A DNA stretch of 64,000 nucleotides, from assembly GCA_014529385.2 (NCBI GenBank), contig CM043952.1:65436370-65500369 (forward strand), given 5' to 3'. Made by a program: the position numbers and the translations under genes. The stretch comes from Adiantum capillus-veneris. Lineage: Eukaryota > Streptophyta > Polypodiopsida > Polypodiales > Pteridaceae. The notes under the pieces are model-generated. The model was not told the DNA's origin. It did not search any database and worked only from the letters and a program-made list of their open reading frames with translations. Positions 1-9,249 of the stretch are shown here, piece by piece. Within the stretch, counting starts at the first letter, position 1. Each line of letters opens with the position of its first letter.

Positions 1-78
1 GGTAGGGATACAAATGCAAGCTTTTAATTTCTTACATTTTTTGCAGGTTGCTGTAATATTATTTCAATATAAAGGAAC

Positions 79-577
79 ATGGCTCGGATGATGATGGGGA
101 TTGATTTCAATGCTCAAAAGACTCGACATACTTTGCTGCAGTATATCATCAAGCCAAAGGAGTTGGTGGAGTTATTGGATGATCCATCCAATGTTGGCAT
201 TGCTAATGTTTTGCGCCAAAAGTATTTCAGTGAGCTACAGAGCATTGTGTCACCTCAGGAGATGATGGAGGAGTGTGACACCGCAAGAATAAGGTTCAAG
301 GCCTACAAAGCTTTGTATACAATTGTCACACTGAGTCACAGAGAAAAAGGTTTGTTTAAGTTGCTACCAACACCTTACTATGTCAGTGTTGCGAGCAAAA
401 AGGTGCACCAATAATGATGTTGCAAGCTTGTTGGGTAGATTTCAATATGTGAAGGATGACATGCCATTAGAAGCGAGCAAATCCTTCCGTTACAATGAGT
501 TCAATAATGTCTATGTTGACTTGTTGAAGCTCCAGGAGTCAATGATCAGATTTTATGGATTAACACAAGAAGAGTGA
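79..577 (+). pseudogene. Transposase-like gene, N-terminal part (frameshifted)
   Basis: An ATG at 79 opens a frame to 414, and the same protein continues in the next frame from about 380 to 577 (ends GLTQEE, stop TGA). A single indel around 380-410 therefore splits one coding sequence. The product is helical and not low-complexity. Downstream the reading continues weakly (KLDECQIVKG region near 605-650) until an in-frame TAG near 706. With the blocks at 872-2424 it reads as one decayed gene of about 2.3 kb. I recall uncharacterised transposase-like proteins, widespread in eukaryotes, with similar block order, but cannot name the superfamily. No terminal repeats or target duplication were found. 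Confidence 0.35.
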
Positions 578-766
578 GATGACAAAGTTATATTTTTTTT
601 TAAGCTTGATGAGTGCCAGATTGTCAAAGGTCAACAGCTCAAAAGGGTAAGTGTTACGCTTATGAATAGAGCCTTGGTGGGTGTTGATGTTGAGCTAAAT
701 GCCAACTAGAAGGGAAACATCTATTTAGGTGTTCAGTCAGAGAAGAATATTTGAAGGTTGGCAGCT

Positions 767-1363
767 CATCTCCCACACGAGACACATGAGTCCCTCTAAT
801 GGTATTTTAATCACACCCCAATCATTGATGTCATTCAAAAACAACAAGGAGGACGATTGTAGGTTTCAGGTATGGGTACGTTCCAAGTGGAGTGGCATTT
901 GGCAGGAGACTTGAAAACTCTTAAGTGTATATTATGGTGCCAAGCAAGGTGCAATGACCCCCTTTCCATGCATTTGTGTTGCCACAGTAAAGTCTCATTA
1001 GGAATTGAGGGCAACGATGCAAAGGCTAGCAAGTCAAAGGGTGGTAAGGGTAAGGGTGGCATATTTTCATCTCCCACATGAGACACATGAGTCCCTCAAA
1101 TGGTATTTTGATCGCACCCCAATCGTTGATGTCATTCAAAAAAACCAAGAAGGACAATGATTGCATGTTTCAAATTTGGGTACGTTCCAAGTGGAGTGGC
1201 ATTTGGCAGGAGACTTGACAAATCTCAAGTGTATGTTAGGGTGCAAGCAAGGTGCAATGATCCCCTTTCCATGCATTTGTGTTGCCACAATAAATTCTCA
1301 TTAGGAATTCTAGGCAAGGATGCAAAGGCTAGCAAGTCAAAGGGTGGTAAGGGTAAGGGTGGC
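767..1363 (+). repeat. Tandem duplication of ~295 bp inside the transposase-like gene
   Basis: Bases 767-1060 are repeated at 1068-1363 with an offset of 301-303 bp. Both copies contain the start catctcccac, the block gtacgttccaagtggagtgg, and the end aagggtaagggtggc. The copies differ by scattered substitutions and small indels, so the duplication is old. Each copy encodes the block read as EWHLAGDL followed by LSMHLCCH. Confidence 0.9.
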
Positions 1364-1828
1364 AGAGCTGCACTCAAAACTCTACGAAAGGTGTGCCCAC
1401 TACACAAACACTGGATAAAGCACTACAACAATGGTTTCAAGCTATCCTCAGTTGTAACCAGAGTGTACCCCCCTAATCAACACATGGACGATTCAAATTG
1501 GGATCCTATTCTAATGATTCCTTTGATAAATGTGCATGTGCGCACTCTTCATGCCCGTCTATGAATTCTTGACAAGTTGCTTATGCTCCATATTAATTAT
1601 TCTTGGAATATGGAGCCTGCAAAAAGAAGAGAAGAGTGTATAAGAGAACTTGAATCTATTCTATCAAGTGTTGGCCTACATGGGGGTGCAATTGAGTTAT
1701 CAAAGTACAAGAAGGCATCTATAATTGGAAGTTCACAGGATCGTCCTAATAAAATATGTATGGGTGGTAGTAAAGCTAGGCATTTGCTTTCAGACTATTC
1801 TGACTCCCAAAGTCCCAATGAGTTTTAA
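1157..1828 (+). pseudogene. Transposase-like gene, central part with in-frame TGA
   Basis: One frame runs from 1157 through 1828 with a single in-frame stop (TGA, 1562-1564) between residues HARL and ILDKLL. The TGA is one transition from CGA (Arg), giving a plausible unbroken L-R-I-L-D-K block. Visible blocks are EWHL-type Gly-Asp-Leu, a Cys/His pair (HLCCH), a lysine-glycine-rich spacer KGGKGKGG, and P-L-I-N-V-H-V-R-T-L-H-A. The order Gly-Asp-Leu, Cys pair, then Pro-Leu...Thr-Leu-His is what I recall from a widespread uncharacterised transposase-like family; this is recollection, not a search. The frame ends at TAA 1826-1828, followed by several further stops. Confidence 0.35.
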
Positions 1829-2103
1829 TTGCCAAAAAAGGTGTGTGACATTACCACCTATTGAGGTAACAAAGAAGCCCTAGGAATTAAGCGTACTTGT
1901 GTGTGGCAGTCTGTAGATGATATTTTTTGTTTGCTTGAAAAGGAAAAGCTAACCTATGTGAGATATCCACCTTAAAGTTTGTAATTGGTAGTTTCACAAT
2001 GAATGGTGGATGCTTGGGGGGAGACATACATAACACATTACATGGTGGGTTGAACACTTTGTCTTTGCAGTAAAAAAACATCAGTGTTTGAAATAAAGTT
2101 TAA

Positions 2104-2424
2104 TTGTTTTTTCAGCACATTCTTTTTGCACATAGGTCATTTTATCTCAACATTTACAATTCATTGGGCATCTGGAACAGCCAAGGAATGGAGCACTCAC
2201 ACTATCAAGCAAATGCAGTGTATTTTAAATACATGGCATGGATGTGGAAGGAAAAAGAGCAATGCCCTACACAAAATGTTCAATTGGTTCTACAAAGTTT
2301 TAGTGGGAGAGAGAGGAAGAAGACTAGACTGCAAAGAAGTTTGAAACGTAGAACAGAGAAAGTGGTTAGCGTAAGGCGATCACAATCATATCATGCTTTG
2401 AGTGCAAAAGATCGATTCCGTTGA
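2104..2424 (+). pseudogene. Transposase-like gene, C-terminal block
   Basis: A 106-codon open stretch in another frame reads HILFAHRSFYLNIYNSLGIW then NSQGMEH. This resembles the C-terminal block (His-x-x-x-His-x-x-x-Phe...Ser-x-Gly-x-Glu) that I associate with the family of the upstream blocks. It follows the stop-riddled stretch 1829-2083, in the expected order for one gene. The C-terminal 35 residues are Arg/Lys-rich. Family assignment is from memory and low confidence. Confidence 0.3.
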
Positions 2425-2640
2425 TAGTTGGAGACAAGGCGATGAAATGGCAGTGTTGGGTGGAAAACCAATAAATTTCTGACACTGACCACTTCTATTT
2501 GTAAACATGCATTGTAATGCCACGTGATTTGTTGACGCTCCAATTAGTGGTTTTGTGGGTCAAGTTTCGTCTATTTTGGAGTTTTTCTATATTTTTATTA
2601 GTATTATTGAGTTTTTAAGTTTTTTTTATAAAATTTGAAG

Positions 2641-2652
2641 TACTATATAAGT
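2641..2652 (+). promoter_or_regulatory. TATA-box-like promoter element
   Basis: The sequence tactatataagt lies in an AT-rich stretch about 190 bp upstream of the ATG at 2840, followed by a C/A-rich leader. Spacing fits a plant core promoter driving the coiled-coil/histone-fold gene. It is inferred from motif and position only. Confidence 0.45.
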
Positions 2653-2839
2653 CAAAACTCACAACTTGAAGTTCAGTTCTTGTTTGCACATTCTAGAAGA
2701 TCCTCTCGAGCGCAAACGAGCACACAATCATCTCTTGTACCACATGCACGATTCACACGAGCCAGCCAATACGCACATCAATACCACCACAACCACTCAC
2801 ACCATTGAAAATCTACAACCAGTACCCCATACAAAATCT

Positions 2840-3540
2840 ATGGCTTCAAATCCACATCCTCAGCCACAAGTGGATAACCAACACCCCAACCCACTCCAAA
2901 CACCCAATAGCCTCCCCAACCATCGAATCCAGATGATCAAACTGCCATGCGACAGATTTTGGTTAATCTCACACCACTAAATCATGCCAACCACACACCT
3001 CTACCAGATCCCCCACTAACTTCATCTCTACGCAGAGCCATGCAAGAAAGAAGAGCAGCTGAAGAGAAATATCAGGGTCCGCTTCAAAATTCGGAGCCCT
3101 CGACTGCTATCACAACACATGGTGCTCAGGCAACCGCGACTGCGAATCAAATAAAGGGTGATCAAAGTAATACCATGTGACCCAGTTTCTCAAGCACGAG
3201 AGGTAAAGAGGAGGAAACAATGAAAGAAATGGAAAATAAACAGGCAGTTGAGAAGAAAGCAAAAAGAATGCAAGAAGAACAAAGAAGATAGAGGGAGCAA
3301 GAGGAATGGCAGAGAGCCGAGGCCAAAGCTGAGGCCAAGAGAGCTCACTTGGCAAACTTACAAGCACAAGCAGAGGCAGAGAGGAAAGCAGCAGAGAATA
3401 GAGCTCAAGCCACCCAACAAGCAAAGGCTGAGAAGCTCAAGACCTTCAAAAATACTTGAAAGAGCCAAGCAATGTGCAAAGAGGAAGAAGGATAAGGTGA
3501 CGCCTGAAGAACAATAGGCCCAAGAAGAGTGGAGGAAAAA
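2840..3540 (+). pseudogene. Proline-rich plus coiled-coil part of a histone-fold fusion gene
   Basis: The ATG at 2840 starts a Pro/Gln/Asn-rich segment (MASNPHPQPQ). The frame then shifts and the protein continues from 2947 (MRQILVNL) to about 3459. From about 3181 it becomes a highly charged Glu/Lys/Arg/Ala/Gln helix typical of a coiled coil, with TAG 3289-3291 and TGA 3178-3180 and 3457-3459 in frame. A third frame carries on as a basic stretch (AKRKKDK) with TAG codons up to the APPPPP segment near 3575. The reading order is continuous and leads into the H3-like fold at 3627. At least four lesions make this a pseudogene. Function unknown. Confidence 0.45.
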
Positions 3541-3548
3541 GTACAAAA

Positions 3549-3917
3549 ATGATCCTCCTCAATGGGCCAGGTAGGTGGCTCCTCCACCACCACCAACAAC
3601 ACACAAAAAGTGGAGATGGAAGCCACACAGTTGCTTTGCAGGAGATTCAAAAGTATCAGAAGAGCATTGAGCCCATCATACCCACAGCATCTTTCTCTCG
3701 AGTGGTGAGAGAGATAATGGATGAATATAGTGATTCCGTTGCACGCATACAACGTGCGGTCTTATTGGCCCTACAGGATGCCACCGAAGATATTTTGATG
3801 TATTTGTTTCAGGATGGTGTTTCTTGTATGGTGCATGCTAAGCTCGTAATATTGCAAAATACAGAATTAGCTCTAGCAATCATTTTGAAAAATGAAGGAT
3901 TCCTTCATAAGAAATAG
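3549..3917 (+). pseudogene. Histone H3 / CENH3-like histone fold
   Basis: From 3627 the frame reads TVALQEIQKYQKS, the canonical alpha-N start of histone H3, then IIPTASFSRVVREI (alpha 1), LLALQDATEDILMYLFQD (alpha 2) and CMVHAKLVI (start of alpha 3). The Ile-Pro-x-Ala-x-Phe wording is closer to plant centromeric H3 than to canonical H3. The loop between REI and ALQ is 17 residues against 16 in canonical H3, and a longer loop 1 is typical of CENH3. Just upstream, another frame reads WRWKP ending at 3625, exactly where H3 has R-[FYW]-[RK]-P-G-T-V. Only one nucleotide remains of the Gly codon, so a net 2-bp loss separates tail and fold. The 97 fold codons have no stop. The tail after alpha 2 is diverged and about two residues short. 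H3-type fold is strong; centromeric subtype is inference. Confidence 0.65.
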
Positions 3918-4098
3918 TTTATCCCATGTACTCTCTCTTAATGAGATTTGTAATCTTTTCATATAATATCATAGAGTCGAATTTCTACCCTTCCATACGA
4001 TTGTTGAACTTGATTTTGTACATTGCTTTCTTTTAAGTATTTGAATTGTTTAAGATGTTAAATTTAAACTGACTCTCGACCATGCAAGCACCCGTCGA

Positions 4099-4205
4099 TC
4101 GGGGGGCACCTCTTGGGGATATTTTTATAGGACCACCATGGCACACGGCTTGCCCGGCGGGATCGAACGGCGTAGAAAAAAGCCATTCAAGGACCCATCG
4201 TCCGA
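4099..4205 (+). repeat. Partial copy of the adjacent foldback terminus
   Basis: The stretch beginning ggggcacctcttggggat near 4105 matches the terminal sequence of the 4206-4425 foldback element, including the gaccaccatgg/cggcg segment. It is truncated and merges into the element, suggesting a decayed second copy or a composite insertion. Confidence 0.5.
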
Positions 4206-4425
4206 GGGGCACCTCTTGGGGATTTTTTTACGAAATCGGATGACGAGGGGACGTACAGAGTCAACAAGACCACCACGGCGCATGATGGGGTCGGACAATG
4301 CAAAAAAAAGCCATGTGCACCACGGTGCACAGGGGACAAATCTGTCAGTGGTTCCGTTGACTCCGTACCCCCCCCCGCCCCCCCATCGCCTGGTTTCGTA
4401 AAAAAAATCCCCGAGAGGTGCCAAC
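4206..4425. mobile_element. MITE/foldback element, about 220 bp
   Basis: The left end ggcacctcttggggattttt with acgaaatcgg pairs with the right end, whose complement reads ggcacctctcggggattttt with acgaaaccagg. Complementarity continues inward through gtacagagtcaac against gtacggagtcaac, so nearly the whole unit folds into one long hairpin with a 60-70 bp centre. There is no coding capacity; the open frames here are hairpin shadows. A clear target duplication was not identified. Confidence 0.65.
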
Positions 4426-4439
4426 GGGTCACTACATGT

Positions 4440-5279
4440 TCGAGGTTCTGTGCATGTGTTACGTAAATGAAATTTATTGATGAATTTTAAAAAAAAAACA
4501 AGTACAAAATGTTGACAGAAATCGTTAACAAAAACAATTATTTTGTATTGATTTGGATATTACATCATGGTTGATAAGTTTTACTACGAATTACATCTCT
4601 GGGTATGGGGCAAATGGTTGACTTGACGCCAAGCGATTTTACAATTTCCTCTGGGTTTGTTACCCCTTGACCTAGGCTCAAGGCGCATTGAGAGAGGACT
4701 GATCCTGGGTGCTTGCCTGTAAAGGCTCACAATTTTGCCTCTCGGTCCATCAATATACATTTGTGAGCATTTAGGGTGAGGGAATCTTCAGCGAGTATGG
4801 CACTTAATGCTTTGCACTTGAGTAGCTCCGTACCATTCTTAGAGAACTCTGTGTGCGAAACTCGAAAATCGATGGCCCCAGGTGGCTTAAGTAGTGCCAA
4901 AGCAAGCTATCCCTACCCATGGGCACGTTGCGTGAACCTCCAGTATGCAATGTAAACTTATCAACATGGTATGCCATCTGCAAAGCATTTTTAACGACTT
5001 TAACATTTGTTGTAAGGAAGAATAGACAATCGACCATGTTAAGATATATTTACCTCAGTTTCTTCATCCTTCTCTTCAAGAATTTTCTTTGTAAGATCGA
5101 TCATCTCTACCCATCACGATCAGAGGTTTGTGTGGATGAAAAACGCTTTCTGGGACGCTTTCGTAAAATGAGGCACATGATTTGATTTCCACAAGTGTAA
5201 TTGCTATTGTTTGCACCAACTTCTGTTCGTTTTCATTGGGAGGAAAGAGAGGCTTGCTGGGAGACCTTGGTCTTCAAAG
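4440..5279. other. Interval without an identifiable gene
   Basis: The minus strand may continue the decayed gene that starts at 6041, as a 77-codon open stretch lies at 4804-5037, but stops occur throughout and no domain is recognisable. Confidence 0.4.
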
Positions 5280-6041
5280 TCAATTTGAAATTTGACTTTC
5301 TCTTCCTTTCCGCTGGGATCCTTCATGCCCACATAGATAGCAATCTTCTTTGAGTCCTAGTGTTTTGTCAATGTCATCAAGGAACAAAAAGTGAGGATCA
5401 TCCACCACCACTATATGCAAAGTGAGAATTTGGAGGTCTAGGACTTCCTCCAACACCTCATCTCCCTCTATCATCCGATCATTCTCCTTAGTGGAGTTGG
5501 GCTCTTGCAAGAGGACGAGTGCCATTGATGCTTCAGTCTCCTCGTCAATCTCTTTGATAACTTCATTTGATTCCTCCACAATGGTCACAAGTAGTTTTTG
5601 GTTGACCTTTTCCTTTGATTTTCTCTTATCCATTCCCTCAAGCACAAGTAAGGCCAGAACCATGTCCCGAAAAATGAATTGGGTGCCTACGCATCCCATG
5701 CCCAAATCTATGAGATCATCCTCATCCTCTATCATGTAGTCCCATTCCTAGAGTCCTTTAATAAACCTCAACAAGTGAAAGCAAAAGTTTTTGTCAGTCG
5801 CATAGAGATGCTTGAGGAAATCCACTGGCAGCCACGCCGTGTTGGATCCCTTAAAGACTATGGCATATTCTTCCATATGCTATGCCATGTAGTCAAGAAA
5901 GCTTTTGAATGCCTCTACATGAAGGTTCACAGTGGCCTGCACGCCAAATGTCCCCTCAAACACACTGAGTAGTTTATGTGCTCAATCCGCAAGTCCTACC
6001 TGTTCTAGTTGTGTGAGAAGTGCATCAATAGAGGTTGTCAT
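5280..6041 (-). pseudogene. Unrecognised acidic protein gene with three in-frame stops
   Basis: The minus-strand ATG at 6041 (MTTSIDALLTQLEQ) opens one 253-codon frame ending at 5280, broken only by TGA 5982-5984, TAG 5880-5882 and TAG 5748-5750, each one substitution from a sense codon. The N-terminal half looks like a folded helical domain (FGVQATVNLHVEAF; WLPVDFLKHLYAT). The C-terminal half is strongly acidic with many Glu/Asp runs. There are no indels across 760 bp, so the decay is mild. I do not recognise the family. It lies downstream, on the same strand, of the exon-like blocks at 6516-9246 and may be the end of the same gene or a neighbour. Confidence 0.4.
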
Positions 6042-6123
6042 GGGTTTGTTTGCGAAGAAGATACAAAGAGAGCTTAGTGCTAGAGTTTTGTGAATGTGAG
6101 AAATGAAGTTTAACACCTCGGAA

Positions 6124-6222
6124 ATTCACTTATATATCCAAGGTCACTTTTTAAAAAGCACTTAAAACCTAGAAAGTCACTTACATATCCAAGGTCACTT
6201 TTTAAAAAGCACTTAAAATTAA
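6124..6222. repeat. 51-bp tandem duplication
   Basis: The unit tcacttatatatccaaggtc with ctttttaaaaag and cacttaaaa recurs at an offset of 51 bp with few differences. It lies just upstream of the acidic minus-strand gene. Confidence 0.85.
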
Positions 6223-6515
6223 CGTCAAAATAACTTAAGACTATAATTTTGAACAAAATCACGCGACAAAGCATTGAAAGACACCAACATTGAAAACATT
6301 TGTGCATGATATCAAAGAAATTGTACGTTTTAATCGAAAACTTGAACAAATTGAGAATAACCAAGTATGCACAGAAACGAGATTCAAAACACTGCATGTA
6401 TTAATGAGAGAAAAATCTGTGTCAGTAACAAGCTTTTACAAAATACATCGCGGAAATGGAATCTTCTCACACAGAAAGCTCTTCTCTTTTCTTGAGCGAA
6501 CAATCTTTTCATTGA

Positions 6516-7649
6516 TTACAAAGAGATATTGCTTGGGCAAGGTATATTTGAGATTAAGATACTCGCGAAGGTACTGAGGTGCCAGTCGCAATTCATTGTA
6601 ATGTGGTGCATTGCATCATCGTGGAGGCGTATTTGTAGGTCAACTGATTCTCTAGTAGCAACATCACATTCTAGTGCCTCCCATTCTCCCATCTTCAGCT
6701 TCCATCTTCTATAGAGAAAGACCATCTACAAGCTTTGCTTCGCAATATGGTACATAAACACCACATTGTCAGCAACTACAAAGCACTTGATTATCTCCCT
6801 GGTGGTTGACCACTTTAGTCTCCCATCCAACTACAAGGAATCCATTGATTGCATTTCCCCCTTTGCAAGTCCACATTGTTGGTATCCTATGAACACTCTG
6901 AAGTCAAAATATAAACACAAACACATGAAAAGACATAAGTCATGTTACCGTGGCTTTGTGGGAACTATAGGTACATTTCATTGCTCCTTGCACATCCACT
7001 TGGATTCTCCTTTTGGTTGCTGCGATCAAGGCACTGTCTGGCTTAGGCCATTCCAAACTCTCCAAGGTTGGTAGGTGAACCGGAGAAAGATTACCATACC
7101 CATTTTGCCTAGGTGTGACATAAGTATGAATATAAAAAAATATATCACGTGAGGCAAGCTCAGAGGATGGATAGCCAGCATAGAGCTGCTTGCCAAGCTT
7201 AGTGTGGATGGCTTCAAAAGTTCCTGTGAAGGACTCTATTGGCTCCCACTCTACAAAATTGGATGGAAAAATATATGCAAACATGAAGAAGCAATGGAAA
7301 TCTTATAGTCATCAAAAGCAACATACAAGGCAAAAATACTAAATAGACAACCGCAAAACTTGCAAAAGGAGTAAAATTACAATTTGCAGGAAACCTCAAT
7401 GGAGCCAGTGTTGTCTCTAGCTTCAGTTGTGAAGCAATACACCTGTTGCACCTTTGCAAGCCTCTTGCCATCTTGTGTTTGATTCTTCCCTTCCAATGGT
7501 GTGCTCGATAATCCATGTGTCTCGTTGAGACCTTGTGTGCACCTCTTGAGCTGAGTTGCATTGTCACCCACATCATTCGTTTGAACTCCATAGTCACCCA
7601 ATATCCATTGTCGTCTTGTACATTGCTCATGAAATGGAGTCAATGACAC
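6516..7649 (-). pseudogene. Exon-like blocks of an unknown gene, paralogue of 40518-41369
   Basis: Three minus-strand open blocks (7377-7649, 6940-7284 and 6516 to about 6890) are separated by candidate introns. One likely acceptor is ttttgtag before gtgggagcc near 7254; a likely donor is gtaacatgac near 6950. Block 2 reads FFYIHTYVTPRQNGYGNL then HLPTLESL; the 40.5 kb gene reads FVYFAEYRVPSREGAYGEL then HIPTIRSL, followed in both by a Lys/Ile/Asp helix ending in AMK or AMS. Block 1 has RLAKVQQVY where the paralogue has WLAKVQHVY. This shows a shared protein family. The 40.5 kb copy has no introns over the same span. Several stops occur in block 3. I do not recognise the domain. Confidence 0.5.
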
Positions 7650-7877
7650 TCCTAGGTCGTCGAGTACCTAATGATTCCATGGGGAATAGTGGCACAACCT
7701 GCAGACAAACACTTATGATTAGACATTGCACATCCATGTTCTCAGCTGCATAAAGAGCAAGATTCTTGATGGTACACAAAGATGATTGATGCCACTTACA
7801 AATTGATTCTTGAATCTCCATCCGCAATCACTCCTGCAAAGGGTTTATCATTTATGGAGGCCATGAGCCTAGGGCTC

Positions 7878-8294
7878 TTACAGACTGTCACTGGCGTCGA
7901 AGTATATGCCATCATGTAAGTGGTGGTAGGCATAGCTGGAATATGCCTGCCACACTAGAGGAGCCTTGAGGAGGTGGCTTTTGAAGGATCTGTCAAGCTT
8001 GACATGATCATATAGGGAGATTTCTTGGTACGTTGACTTGAGCACCTCTTCTACAATAAGCCTTTTGGATTCCTTTGCACGTGCATGAGCGGATGCCAAT
8101 GCAATAGAAGTAGTAGCATGTTGTTCGTGGACTTGCCTATTCATTTCCTCCATGGTTTCCATGTAGGCCTTGGCGACTTTTGATGGTGTAGCATCCACAT
8201 ATACTTGAAGTGGGGCATGTTCTCCTATTGATGATGAAAAAGGTTTTGTGTGCCGAGAGGGAAATGTTTCTAGAGAGGCTTGTGGAAGTGGCAC
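7878..8294 (-). pseudogene. Unrecognised open frame, possibly an upstream exon of the 6.5-7.6 kb gene
   Basis: A 138-codon minus-strand frame begins MPLPQASLET. It contains an Ala/Glu/His-rich helical segment (METMEEMNRQVHEQHA then ALASAHARAKESKRL) and a C-terminal part rich in His/Tyr (YAYHHLHDGIYFD). Composition is non-repetitive and plausible for coding. It lies on the same strand and about 230 bp upstream of the next block. No domain recognised. Confidence 0.3.
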
Positions 8295-8439
8295 ACCTAA
8301 AGCACTTCTTTAAGCCCTAGTCATGACTCTTATGTACGTCTTGATGAGGGGATAGGACCTATGTTGTTGGAGATAAGATAGCAGAGGACATTGTAAAGGG
8401 AAATGTAGATGGTGCTGAGGGTGGAGAGTACAAGTAATA

Positions 8440-8545
8440 AGTCTCTGAAGGAGGTGACAGAAGTAGAGGCGGAGGTGATGGAAGTAGAAGTGACGGACGC
8501 ATAGGTGGAGGTGATGGAAGCAGAGGTGGACATGATTGTGCAGGT
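8440..8545. repeat. GA-rich minisatellite
   Basis: Imperfect units of about 20 bp containing ggaggtgatggaagtaga recur four to five times. They create the spurious Ser/Thr-rich minus-strand frame over 8330-8533. Confidence 0.6.
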
Positions 8546-8931
8546 ACTGTAGGTGTGGCCAGTAAGGGGATCCTACCTTGATGCAATAGATGGGTAACTG
8601 ATATCATATTCAAGGTTGAAGTCGGCATCTGCTTAGGGCACCCCCTTGTAGCCATCACCAAGCCTTCTAATTGGTAAGGAATGCAAAATGCATCGATAAA
8701 CCTTAGATTATGCCATGTGGCAAAGTGGTCTTCCTCAAACTAAGTGTGCCACTTGTCCGTCAGGCTGTCAAGAGTGGAGAGAAAAGTATTAGGTAAGCAT
8801 CCACTCTATTGAAACGTCTACCTCTCACAGGGGGATAGATCTTCTCACGTGATTGTCAGTGTCTTCTATTGAGAGTCCCTTGAATGTAGAGAACTTATCG
8901 TTGACTCTGGTCAAACGAGCATTTAGCTCCT

Positions 8932-9246
8932 CTACCATAGTATCGGGGGTGGCAGAAGTGGTGGAGTTATTATAGTTGTCTTGTGGGAAGGGTAATGGAG
9001 AAGATGGTATAGGTGGATATTGAGGTGTAGTGTAGGTGTGCTGTCGCCTGGAGGGCTCTTGAGCTTACAATTTTCAGAGAAGGTGGCAGTCATGCACAGC
9101 GGACCACCTATTGAGGTGGGGTGAGTAGTGAGACTCTCAAAAGATAAGGTTCCACTAGGTGTGCCAAAATTTAGAGTACTATAGCTGAGAAAGTGGAAAT
9201 GGTGCCACCTTTGTGTTCTCAATAAGAGGAGGGGTGCTCCATGCAA
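8932..9246 (-). other. Low-complexity His/Pro/Thr-rich open frame
   Basis: A 104-codon minus-strand frame rich in Thr, His, Leu and Pro (TPPLLPPPILW at the end). It could be a disordered N-terminal exon of the gene on this strand or chance. No motif supports either. Confidence 0.15.
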
Positions 9247-9249
9247 TAT

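Noticed and set aside
3248-3752. Hydrophobic minus-strand open frames opposite the coiled coil
   Set aside because: Leu/Ser/Cys-rich shadows of the Lys/Glu/Ala-rich coding strand.
4125-4432. Overlapping open frames on both strands
   Set aside because: They arise from the self-complementary foldback element.
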